Of a stretch of DNA of 42,107 nt, positions 11,131-18,854 are shown one piece after another. How positions within the stretch are numbered: position 1 is the first letter of the stretch; every line of letters begins with the position of its first letter. The DNA comes from Burkholderiaceae bacterium. GTDB lineage: Bacteria > Pseudomonadota > Gammaproteobacteria > Burkholderiales > Burkholderiaceae_D. The stretch is taken from the NCBI GenBank assembly GCA_019232795.1, contig JAFANH010000035.1, forward strand, positions 1 through 42,107. Direction: 5' to 3'. The notes under the pieces were generated by a model. That model was not told where the DNA came from. It searched no databases and saw only the letters and a program-made list of their open reading frames with translations. The translations under genes were made by a program, and so were the position numbers.

Positions 11131-12746
11131 GCAGGACTCGCGATACTGTTGGCTTGATTCAAACGTTGGTACAGGGGCGCCAGACGCCGGTGCAATTCGG
11201 TGAACGTTCCGAAGGATTCGTCGTAGATCGCGTGATTGGCCGGATTCGGTTGGTAATCGCCGCGGTAGCGCGTCTGCGCGACAGCGGTCTTGAAATCGAT
11301 CAAACCGAGGCCGACGAACGCGATATAGGCGGCACCCAGCGCATTGGCCTGCATAGGCTCGGCCAGTTGACGTATGGTCACGCCCAGCACGTCGGCGAAC
11401 ACCTGACACCACACATCGGAAGTCGCGCCGCCGCCAAGCAGCGTCAGTTGATCGACCGATTGCCCGAGGAAGCGCTCAACCGGCTTCACCATCCAGCGCG
11501 TATTGAGCGCCACGCCTTCGAGGAAGGCGCGGATGATGTGCTCGCGCGTATGGTCGAGCGAAAGATTGAACAAGCCGCCGCGCAAGGCGCGGTCTTCCAC
11601 CGGACAGCGCTCGCCGTGCAGCCAGGGCGTATACAGCAAGCCCTTGCTTCCTGCCGGCACACGCGCGGCGATGCGATCGAAGATCTTGTAGACGTCGGGC
11701 AGATTTTCGTTGTGCAGCAGCTCGTCATGGTTGTACAGCACCCTTTCCTTCAGGAAGGAAAGATTGTTGCCGGCAGAGGTCTGCATCGCCACCATCAGGT
11801 ACTTGGACGGCACGGCGCAAGGCACCGCCGCGATCATGGCAGACACATCGGTCTTCTTGCGCGGCACGTGCGCACCGATCCAGGACGAGGTGCCGATGTA
11901 GAGATGTGCGTCGCCGTCGGCCAGCGTACCGGCGCCGATTGCCGCAGCCGTGTTGTCGATGGCGCCGGCTACCACGGCAGTATCGACGCTCAGCCCCAGT
12001 ACCGACGCCACCTGCGGGTGCAACTTGCCGATCACTTCGGTGCAAGGAACGATCTCGGGAAACTTGTCGGCATCGATGCCGCTAGCGCGCACCAGGCCGT
12101 CGTGATAGCGGATGCGGTCAACGTCGCGGTTATCCGTCACCCACGAAGTCAGGATAGAGTCATGGGTGGCGACAAAGCGTCCGGTCAGCTTGAAGTTCAG
12201 GTAATCGAGAACATTGAGGAACTTGTGCGTGCGATTGTAGATGTCGGGATACATGTCGCGCACGAACAGCATGTGCGCAGCCGGGTCCTTGCCGGACAAG
12301 GCAGGCGCGCCGCCGCACAGCCTGAGCCAGCGCATCAGCTTGAACGCATCGTAGCCGGCCACGTTTACCAGGCCGCGCACGCGCTGCCGCAAATTGTCGG
12401 CGCCGCGCATGTCCATCCAGGTGATCGCGTTCATCAGCGGTTCGCCGTTGCGGTCGACCGGAACAGTGCCCTCGCCCTGCGTCGAACAGCACACGGCAAC
12501 CACGCGCTCGTGCGCCACACCGGCCTTGGCCAGCACCTGCTGCGCCGACTCGATCAGCGCCCACCACCAGTCTGCCGGCACCTGTTCAGCGCCGACACCG
12601 CCCACCAAATGCGTCTCCACGGCGTAAAAGGCCCAGCCCAGGACCTGGCCGCTGCGCGACACGAGTGCGGTCTTGCAGCCGGAGGTGCCCAGATCGACAG
12701 CCAGAACGTATTGCTCGTCGGCGGATGTGAAAGTCGTTTTACCCAA
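11127..12746 (-). CDS. FGGY-family carbohydrate kinase (xylulokinase-like)
   Basis: This 539-residue protein has the FGGY layout: N-terminal phosphate-1 motif AVDLGTSGCKTALV, then TWMDMRGADNL, then the adenosine side with GAIDNTAAAIGAG, IGTSSWIGAHVP and LLGGGATSDVWCQVFADVLG. It is longer than typical XylB (about 480-500). The likely reaction is ATP-dependent phosphorylation of a ketose or polyol. The open frame begins at a TTG with no convincing ribosome site (stop codon 12 bases further upstream), so expression may be weak or the start may be misread. It is first in the operon and overlaps the aldolase by 4 bases. Confidence 0.9.
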   Translation of the reverse strand: MGKTTFTSADEQYVLAVDLGTSGCKTALVSRSGQVLGWAFYAVETHLVGGVGAEQVPADWWWALIESAQQVLAKAGVAHERVVAVCCSTQGEGTVPVDRNGEPLMNAITWMDMRGADNLRQRVRGLVNVAGYDAFKLMRWLRLCGGAPALSGKDPAAHMLFVRDMYPDIYNRTHKFLNVLDYLNFKLTGRFVATHDSILTSWVTDNRDVDRIRYHDGLVRASGIDADKFPEIVPCTEVIGKLHPQVASVLGLSVDTAVVAGAIDNTAAAIGAGTLADGDAHLYIGTSSWIGAHVPRKKTDVSAMIAAVPCAVPSKYLMVAMQTSAGNNLSFLKERVLYNHDELLHNENLPDVYKIFDRIAARVPAGSKGLLYTPWLHGERCPVEDRALRGGLFNLSLDHTREHIIRAFLEGVALNTRWMVKPVERFLGQSVDQLTLLGGGATSDVWCQVFADVLGVTIRQLAEPMQANALGAAYIAFVGLGLIDFKTAVAQTRYRGDYQPNPANHAIYDESFGTFTELHRRLAPLYQRLNQANSIASPA

Positions 12747-12969
12747 AATAAGACTTGCTTAAATAAATGCCTACACATGCCAAGGGCATGCTTCATGGAA
12801 CACTATAGAGAGGTCGGCCCTTGCAGGGGATTGCCAAAGTGGCCGTTGAGGGGGTTCGATGTGGCCAGTTTTGTGGCCGAAAGAATTGCCGGATATATTA
12901 ATCGGCAGCAACCATTTATTTGCCGCCGAATCGGGAGTGCCCTGGCTAGTGAGCTGGTTTAAGGTAGGA
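12747..12969. promoter_or_regulatory. Regulatory gap upstream of the kinase operon
   Basis: No gene is visible in these 223 bases. On the minus strand, towards the kinase, there is a perfect inverted repeat CATGCC-aag-GGCATG (12776-12790), whose lower-strand form contains a possible -35 TTGGCA. There is also a possible -10 TATAGT (12803-12808). Three GTGGCC repeats lie at 12839-12844, 12861-12866 and 12873-12878, and an interrupted dyad TGCCG/CGGCA at 12887-12907. The density of repeats suggests regulator sites; I cannot assign them to a protein. Confidence 0.4.
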
Positions 12970-13407
12970 TCATCGTGGCTTCAGCGCATCGGCAATATCC
13001 TTCATTTGCCGGACGCGGTCTTTCGTCACCTCTATGGAGCAAGCCAGCTTCATATCGCTCGCGCCGTTGCCGCCGGCCGCAAGGGACTGGAACAGACCGC
13101 ATTGGCTACGCCGGTATTGCTTGAATAATTGCGAAGAGTCGACCAAGGATTTCCGCGTCGCAGCACGATATGAATCTTCTTGCTCCCAGGCATCCACCCG
13201 CTCCAGCGCCTCTTTCTCCAGCTTCGCGAGCTTGGCATTGGTGCGATGCGACAAGGTTTCCAGACAAGTCCGTTCTTCAGCGGGCGTATCGGCGTCACTG
13301 CACTTTTGCAAGTCGGCGTCTCTGGCATAGACACAGGATGCGGCGGAAAACAAACAGAACAGCAAGACACTATTCTTGACCCGTCTTGCAAAATAATTAG
13401 CCCCCAC
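12970..13407 (-). CDS. Secreted LprI-like (DUF1311-type) protein
   Basis: This 145-residue protein starts at a GTG at 13407, where AGAGGGAGA lies about 8 bases upstream; the longer frame from 13464 is less likely. A Sec signal peptide follows (VKNSVLLFCLFSAASCVYA). The mature part has the four-cysteine pattern and the YRRSQCGLF...LACSIEVTKDRVRQM ending of the LprI/DUF1311 family. Members of that family are periplasmic or outer-membrane-associated and some inhibit lysozyme. It follows the uncharacterised secreted protein by 78 bases. Confidence 0.72.
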   Translation of the reverse strand: MGANYFARRVKNSVLLFCLFSAASCVYARDADLQKCSDADTPAEERTCLETLSHRTNAKLAKLEKEALERVDAWEQEDSYRAATRKSLVDSSQLFKQYRRSQCGLFQSLAAGGNGASDMKLACSIEVTKDRVRQMKDIADALKPR

Positions 13408-13485
13408 GAAGGATCTCCCTCTTATTTTTATGACGACGACAGCACGACATCGCCTCCTATGCATTGCACCTCATTGCCCGTGCCT

Positions 13486-14163
13486 TTATGGATGACCGTG
13501 CGCAGAAACGGAACCATTCCCGAAAGCCTCCAGTTCCATGGTGTCCGCTACATCCGGTTTGTCACTCAAACCAAAATATTCGTGCTCGATCTTGACCATG
13601 GCTTTCGCTGCGGGCGCGTACCAATATACCCCATTGACAACCCTCTTACTAGCACGCTCCGTGCCCGCCTCCATAATCGGATCTTCACAGTGCTCATTGA
13701 TTTTGACCGCCCGAAATACTCCAGCTCCCACCTTGATATCTTCTGCGCCCAGCACCGTATAGCTGCAATTCTTCAAGGTATCGCGGCCAAAGCCCTTGCG
13801 AGTCCATTGCATACCCGTGTGCAATGGTGATGCACACATGTTTTCAGTCGACAGCGAACCGAGCAGAGTGACGTCGAAAACGCATTTATCTTCAAACTGC
13901 CCCGTTGGCGTAAACGGCGGATTGAATTTCTCGTCAAAAATTTTGGATCGCTCTGGGGTAGCCGACATTGCAATGAATACTTTTCCCGCATTCACCCCGA
14001 ACGAGCGGAATTGACCGTATAGCACTTCGGGTTCCTTACCTGCTCTGAATGTTTTCCGGCTGTAAATCCAGTAGTCGCCGTACTTCAACAACTGCGTCTC
14101 TTCCGCCATGGAAAATACGGGAAGTAGGCAACTGAAAAATATCCACAATTTGGTGAATTTCAT
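13486..14163 (-). CDS. Uncharacterised secreted protein
   Basis: This 225-residue protein has a clear signal peptide (MKFTKLWIFFSCLLPVFSMAEE, cleavage after about residue 19), preceded by an AGGAAA ribosome site. The start at 14163 is chosen over an open frame that extends to 14271. The mature protein has four cysteines and aromatic motifs YGDYWIYSRKTF and GVYWYAPAAKAMVKIEHEYF, which suggest a beta-rich lipid- or surface-interacting fold. I do not recognise the family. The gene is 25 bp after the AraC regulator and may be co-transcribed with it. Confidence 0.75.
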   Translation of the reverse strand: MKFTKLWIFFSCLLPVFSMAEETQLLKYGDYWIYSRKTFRAGKEPEVLYGQFRSFGVNAGKVFIAMSATPERSKIFDEKFNPPFTPTGQFEDKCVFDVTLLGSLSTENMCASPLHTGMQWTRKGFGRDTLKNCSYTVLGAEDIKVGAGVFRAVKINEHCEDPIMEAGTERASKRVVNGVYWYAPAAKAMVKIEHEYFGLSDKPDVADTMELEAFGNGSVSAHGHP

Positions 14164-14188
14164 TTTCCTGTTTCTCTCTCCTGCGTCG

Positions 14189-15247
14189 TTAGCGCATATC
14201 GCTCGGTGTACTCCCCGTCCACCGCTTGAACGCCCGACGGAAATTATGCGCATCGCAAAATCCCACTTCAAATGCCACTTGTTCGATCGACAGCTTGGGA
14301 TTGGCCAGCATTTCCAGCGCCCGATTCTTGCGCACCATGTCGAGCAGGGTCTGGTACGACACGCCGTTGTCTGCCAGGCGGCGCCTCAGCGTGCGTTCGC
14401 TCAGGCAGAGTTTCTTGGCTATTTCGGAAAACGACGGCAGGTTCTTGAGGTTTTGCCTCACCACGCGTTCGACCGATTCGAACAGGTCTTCTTTCTCGCG
14501 TTCGCGCGAGAAACCGATTTCCATGAATTCCAGCGCCTGCCGATGACTGAGCGGATCGTAGGTCAAGAGCGGCCGTGCGACCCATTCGATGTCGCTGACG
14601 AAGGCGTTGAGCTTCTGGCCGAAATGGACCGGACAGTTGAACACGCGGTCATATTCGGCCGCGTAGTCCGGCGCGGGATAACTGAGGTCGACGCGCAGGG
14701 GTGCAAAGCTATTGCCCACCAGGCCGCGCGCAATTTGCAGGAAGCTGGAAAATGCCTCTTCCATCAGGAACATCTGGATGTCAGGTTCGTGGAAACGATT
14801 GCTGGCCGTGACCATGGCGGACTTGCCTTTTTCCACGAAGTCGAATTCCAGCATACTGCCGGCAAACTTCTGCTGGCTCATCCCAAGCGCCGTCGCTTCA
14901 CCGAGCGTGGGACTGGTCATCATGGCGTAGCCGACCAGGCCGATCGATGCAATCGTTTCGCGCTCGCCGATCAACAGGCCAAGCGCCTTGTTCGGCGCCA
15001 TTTGCAAGGCGCGCCGTATCATCAGGCTGCCTTGGCGAAACGACACGCGGCAAGCCGGATTGGTCAGGTCCTCAACCGTAAAACCCAGGCCCAGGCACAG
15101 ACGCGCGGGGTCGATGCCGAAGTCGCTCATGGTCGCGGCCAGGCAACGCAACAAATAGGCGGGAATGTTGGCGGTGGTGTAACGCGCGTAGTCTTCGGAT
15201 TCTGGCATTGCGGAGAAAGGAATAGCTTTTACGCAACAGGTTCGCAT
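14189..15247 (-). CDS. AraC-family regulator with arabinose-binding-like N-terminal domain
   Basis: This 352-residue transcription factor has an N-terminal ligand-sensing domain of the type in OruR/ArgR-like AraC proteins (roughly residues 30-220). The C-terminal AraC DNA-binding domain has two helix-turn-helix units (FSEIAKKLCLSERTLRRRL and IEQVAFEVGFCDAHNFRRAF), followed by the typical GSTPSDMR end. The start at 15247 has AGGGG upstream; an in-frame ATG at 15208 is the alternative. The gene diverges from an MFS transporter, which is its most obvious target. TGCAAAC repeats upstream are likely binding sites. Confidence 0.92.
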   Translation of the reverse strand: MRTCCVKAIPFSAMPESEDYARYTTANIPAYLLRCLAATMSDFGIDPARLCLGLGFTVEDLTNPACRVSFRQGSLMIRRALQMAPNKALGLLIGERETIASIGLVGYAMMTSPTLGEATALGMSQQKFAGSMLEFDFVEKGKSAMVTASNRFHEPDIQMFLMEEAFSSFLQIARGLVGNSFAPLRVDLSYPAPDYAAEYDRVFNCPVHFGQKLNAFVSDIEWVARPLLTYDPLSHRQALEFMEIGFSREREKEDLFESVERVVRQNLKNLPSFSEIAKKLCLSERTLRRRLADNGVSYQTLLDMVRKNRALEMLANPKLSIEQVAFEVGFCDAHNFRRAFKRWTGSTPSDMR

Positions 15248-15279
15248 AGGACCCCTGTAGCGTCAAGCGTAAACTCACC

Positions 15280-15310
15280 TGCAAACCATGATGCAAACTG
15301 ACCTTGCAAC
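15280..15310. promoter_or_regulatory. TGCAAAC repeat array between AraC regulator and MFS gene
   Basis: TGCAAAC occurs at 15280-15286 and 15292-15298, and a related TTGCAAC covers 15304-15310. All are in the same orientation at 12-base spacing. AraC-type regulators bind direct repeats of this sort. The array lies in the 191-bp divergent gap, 33 bases from the regulator start and about 130 bases from the transporter start. Confidence 0.45.
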
Positions 15311-15382
15311 ATACGGTGCGTGGCCGGAAATGCCCCTCCGTCCCAGGTTCGACTCCCCTATAGTTGACGGAACAAGAAATTC

Positions 15383-15405
15383 GATCGACGTCATTTTTGT
15401 CGATC
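15383..15405. promoter_or_regulatory. Inverted repeat upstream of MFS transporter
   Basis: GATCGAC (15383-15389) and GTCGATC (15399-15405) form a perfect 7-bp inverted repeat with a 9-base spacer, 33 bases before the MFS start codon. It may be an operator or a small leader hairpin. Confidence 0.3.
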
Positions 15406-15438
15406 TACTTTCCTAATTGCAACCAAAAGGAATTGCCG

Positions 15439-16587
15439 ATGTCGTCCAACTTCAAGCGCATTGTCGGCCTCAGCGCCGCCTTCGCTACCGCGCTCAATGG
15501 CACCATGTTCATGCCGCTCATCGTATTGGCCTTGAGCCGCGTGCCCGGCATCAGTGAGTCGACAGCCACGGCGGTGGCCAGTGCCGAAATCGGCGGCATT
15601 GCGCTGTATTGCCTGTTGCTGCCGCGTCTGGTTCAGCGCGCGCATTTTGCCGTGGCGCTGGGCGGCGTGCTGGCGCTGGTATGCGGCGAATTGGCGACGC
15701 ATTGGGCCGACGGCATCGCTGCGCTCACCGTGGCGCGCCTGCTGGCCGGACTCGGAGAAGGCGCGCTGTTCAGCCTGATCACGGCCGACGTCGCCGCCGA
15801 ACCGGAAGCCGAGCGCATCTGGGGCCAGATCAACCTGGTCGGCGGCGTATGCATGGGCTGCCTGCTGTACGCGTTGTCGACGCTGCCGCCGGTCGAAGGA
15901 CGCGGCAATCTGTTCCTGTGGATCGCCGCCTTTGCCGCCGTGCTCAGTCCCCTGGTTTTCATGATCCGCCCGAAAGCGGCGTCGGACAAACCGGCTGCGA
16001 CACCGCTGTCCTTGCCAAAATCGCAGATCGCGCTGATCTTGCTGGTGGTCGTGCTGGTGTATGCCGTGCAAGCCGGGCAATGGGCGGTGAGCGGCTATAT
16101 GGGCGAATCTTCGCACATCGCGCCCGCCACGGTCGGGCTGTATCTGGCGCTGTCGTCCATCATCGGTTTTGCCGGCGCTATCGTGCCGGCGCTGACGCGC
16201 AACCCGGCGCACCGGCTGCGCTACGTCGCGCTCGGCTATCTCATCATGGGCGCAGCACTGTACACCTTCTTCAACCTGGCCGGCGAACCGGCTTTCCTGA
16301 CCGGGCAAATCCTGGTCAACGTCGGCTTTTACATGGTGACGCCCTTCATGACCGGGTTGTTGACCGAAAACGACCCTGACGGTGCGCTGGTCATGCGTAC
16401 GCTGATCCTCGCCATGGTGGGCGCCGGGGCGGGTACGGCGCTGGCCGGCGAACTATTCGTCGACGGCGGCCCGCGCACGTTCAGCGTCGCCATCATCGGC
16501 GTGGTCGCGGTTGCCTGGGTGTGCGCGATACGCGTGTTCCATTCGGCCGGCAGCAATCAATCAGCCCGCGCAGCCGCTGCCGCTTAA
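15439..16587 (+). CDS. Major facilitator superfamily transporter
   Basis: This is a 382-residue inner-membrane transporter with about 12 hydrophobic segments and the MFS motif-like ARLLAGLGEGALFSLITADVA in the first half. I start it at the ATG at 15439, with AAAAGG 9 bases upstream, rather than an in-frame start at 15364 that would add a non-membrane leader. The C-terminal tail is Ala-rich. It diverges from the AraC regulator. The substrate is unknown. The next gene converges on it with a 16-bp gap and no evident terminator. Confidence 0.88.
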   Translation: MSSNFKRIVGLSAAFATALNGTMFMPLIVLALSRVPGISESTATAVASAEIGGIALYCLLLPRLVQRAHFAVALGGVLALVCGELATHWADGIAALTVARLLAGLGEGALFSLITADVAAEPEAERIWGQINLVGGVCMGCLLYALSTLPPVEGRGNLFLWIAAFAAVLSPLVFMIRPKAASDKPAATPLSLPKSQIALILLVVVLVYAVQAGQWAVSGYMGESSHIAPATVGLYLALSSIIGFAGAIVPALTRNPAHRLRYVALGYLIMGAALYTFFNLAGEPAFLTGQILVNVGFYMVTPFMTGLLTENDPDGALVMRTLILAMVGAGAGTALAGELFVDGGPRTFSVAIIGVVAVAWVCAIRVFHSAGSNQSARAAAAA

Positions 16588-16603
16588 ACCCGGCGATTGC
16601 CCA

Positions 16604-17359
16604 TCAGCGCTTATTCATCCGATACTCGCGGCAGGCGGCGCCAAAGGCTTTGAACAGTTTCATAGCATCGGGATTTTCGGTGACCCGCCATTCCGGATGC
16701 CACTGCACCGCCAACATGAAACCGGGCGCTTGCGGCATGCTATAGGCTTCGATCAAGCCATCATCGGCCCGCGCTTCCACCTGCAAACCCGCCGCCAGCC
16801 GGTCCACACCCTGTCCATGCAGGGAATTGACCGTGATCTCGGCCGCGCCGTCGAGGATATGCGCCAGCCGGCCGCCCGCAACGATATTGACGCGATGCGC
16901 GGGACCGTACTGCACGTCGAGCGGCGCATCGGCGGCTTCGCGGTGGTCCATATGGCCTGCAACTTCCTGCACCGCCTGATGCAGGCTGCCGCCCAGTGCG
17001 ACATTGACTTCCTGGGTGCCGCGACAGATCGCCAATAATGGAATGCCGCGCTTGATGGCAGCGCGTATCAAGGGAAAGGTGGTGGCGTCGCGCGCCGCAT
17101 CCAAAGGCAGCGCCGGGTTATGTACTGCCTGGCCAAAGTGCCCGGGATGCACGTTGGAAGACGAGCCGGTCAGCATGACGCCGGCGGCGGCATGCAACAC
17201 TGTTTCCCAATCGGTCCGCTCCCCCAAGGCCGGCAGGATCAAGGGCGCGCATCCGGCGCCCTCTACCACGGCGTCGACGTATTTCATCTGCACCGTGTGG
17301 TAGGCGTGTGAACCTCCCTGCTTGGTGCAGGCGGGAACGAGGACGACGGGGCGGCTCAT
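16604..17359 (-). CDS. puuD: Gamma-glutamyl-GABA hydrolase (class I glutamine amidotransferase-like)
   Basis: This 251-residue protein is the last step of the gamma-glutamylated putrescine route, releasing GABA and glutamate. The nucleophile elbow ICRGTQEVNVALGG (catalytic Cys) and the AVQWHPEW segment with catalytic His and Glu are typical of PuuD. The start at 17359 overlaps the puuC stop codon (ATGA), so the two are translationally coupled. The longer open frame to 17554 overlaps puuC and is not supported. Confidence 0.92.
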   Translation of the reverse strand: MSRPVVLVPACTKQGGSHAYHTVQMKYVDAVVEGAGCAPLILPALGERTDWETVLHAAAGVMLTGSSSNVHPGHFGQAVHNPALPLDAARDATTFPLIRAAIKRGIPLLAICRGTQEVNVALGGSLHQAVQEVAGHMDHREAADAPLDVQYGPAHRVNIVAGGRLAHILDGAAEITVNSLHGQGVDRLAAGLQVEARADDGLIEAYSMPQAPGFMLAVQWHPEWRVTENPDAMKLFKAFGAACREYRMNKR

Positions 17360-18843
17360 GTGATATTGATCCAGGTGGTCTTCAGTTCCGCATACTTGTC
17401 GAAAGCATGCAAGGATTTGTCGCGGCCGTTGCCGGACTGTTTGTACCCGCCAAACGGCACGGTAATGTCGTCGCCGTCGTATTGATTGACATGCACGGTG
17501 CCGGCACGCAGGGCACGCGCGACGCGGTGCGCCTTGCGCAAGTCCGCAGTCCACACGGCGGCTTGTAGGCCGTATGGGCTGTCGTTGGCTTCCTGTATCG
17601 CCCGTTCGATGACGGTAAAACTGGATACCGACAACACCGGCCCGAAGATTTCCTCGCGCGCGATTTTCATGTCGGGAGCAACATCGCCGAATAGCGTAGG
17701 TTCGACATAATAACCTCCGCTGTCTTCGCGCGCGCGCCGGCCACCGCCAAGCAGGCGCGCTCCTTCACGCTTGCCTGATTCGATATAGGCCATCACGCTC
17801 TCGCATTGCACCCGGTCGACAATCGCGCCCATGATAGTGTCGGGATCGAGCGGATCACCGGGCTGCCAGGCCGGCATCATGGCCAGCGCCTTCTCGATGA
17901 ATGCGTCCTTGATCGATGTCTCCACGAACAGGCGCGACGGCGCGTTGCAACTCTCGCCCTGGTTGAAATACACCGAGGTGGTGGCTGCGCGCACGGCTGC
18001 ATCGATATCCGGGCAATCGGCGCAGACGATGTTGGGCGACTTGCCGCCGAGCTCGGTCCAGACGCGCTTGAGATTGGATTGCCCGCCATATTGCACGATC
18101 AGCTTGCCGGTACGGGTGGAACCGGTAAACGCCAGGCAATCGACGTCGTGGTGCAAGGCCAGCGCGGCACCCGCCACACTGCCGTCGCCTGGAACGACAT
18201 TGAACACGCTCTCCGGCACACCGGCCTCAAGCGCCAGTTCGGCCAGACGCAAGGCTGTCAACGACGCCTTTTCCGACGGTTTCAGAATCACGCTGTTGCC
18301 AAGCGCCAGCGCCGGCGCGATCTTCCACGACGCCATGATCATCGGGTAATTCCAGGGAACGATGGCGCCCACCACGCCAACCGGTTCGTGCGAGATCAGG
18401 GCCAGCGCATCGTCTCCGGTCGGCGCGACCTCACCATAGATCTTGTCGATCGCTTCGCCATACCATTGCAGGCAACGCGCTGTAGCCGGCACGTCGACTG
18501 CAAGGCTGTACTTGATGGGCTTGCCCATGTCCAGCGTTTCCAGCAGTGCCAACTCCTCGGCATGGTTGCGCACGAGGTCGGCAAATTCCAGCAAGACGCT
18601 CTTGCGTTTCGCCGGCGGCAGGCTGGCCCAACGCCTATCGTCGAAAGCGGCACGCGCGGTGGCGACGGCGGCATCGACGTCTTGCGCATCGCAACGTGCC
18701 ACCTCGCCCAGCTTGCGGCCGTCAATGGGTGAAATGCTGTCGAATACCGCGCCGGTCAGGGCATGGCAGCGTTTACCGCCGATCAAGGCGCGTCCGTCCA
18801 CCTTGAATTCCTGCGCGCGCTGATGCCAGGTTTCCTTGTTCAT
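17356..18843 (-). CDS. puuC: Gamma-glutamyl-gamma-aminobutyraldehyde dehydrogenase
   Basis: This 495-residue aldehyde dehydrogenase carries the family's TELGGKSPNIV (catalytic Glu) and FNQGESCNAPSRLFVE (nucleophile Cys) motifs and the EEIFGPVLSV and PFGGYKQSGNGRDKS C-terminal motifs. Together with its neighbours this fits PuuC, which oxidises the aldehyde made from gamma-glutamylputrescine. The start at 18843 lies 11 bases after the aminotransferase stop; the open frame extends to 19122 only by running into that gene. Members of the family accept several omega-aminoaldehydes, so substrate range may be broad. Confidence 0.93.
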   Translation of the reverse strand: MNKETWHQRAQEFKVDGRALIGGKRCHALTGAVFDSISPIDGRKLGEVARCDAQDVDAAVATARAAFDDRRWASLPPAKRKSVLLEFADLVRNHAEELALLETLDMGKPIKYSLAVDVPATARCLQWYGEAIDKIYGEVAPTGDDALALISHEPVGVVGAIVPWNYPMIMASWKIAPALALGNSVILKPSEKASLTALRLAELALEAGVPESVFNVVPGDGSVAGAALALHHDVDCLAFTGSTRTGKLIVQYGGQSNLKRVWTELGGKSPNIVCADCPDIDAAVRAATTSVYFNQGESCNAPSRLFVETSIKDAFIEKALAMMPAWQPGDPLDPDTIMGAIVDRVQCESVMAYIESGKREGARLLGGGRRAREDSGGYYVEPTLFGDVAPDMKIAREEIFGPVLSVSSFTVIERAIQEANDSPYGLQAAVWTADLRKAHRVARALRAGTVHVNQYDGDDITVPFGGYKQSGNGRDKSLHAFDKYAELKTTWINIT

Positions 18844-18854
18844 CGGATCGCTTT

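Noticed and set aside
12768..12790. Possible sigma-54 promoter (TTGGCATGTGTAGGCA on the minus strand) ahead of the kinase.
   Set aside because: The GG and GC elements are 9 rather than 10 bases apart and the downstream element lacks the expected TTGC.
15331..15360. Sequence GGTTCGACTCCCC resembling the T-arm of a tRNA 3' end.
   Set aside because: The flanking bases do not form the five-pair T-stem, and no acceptor, anticodon or D-arm can be placed upstream.
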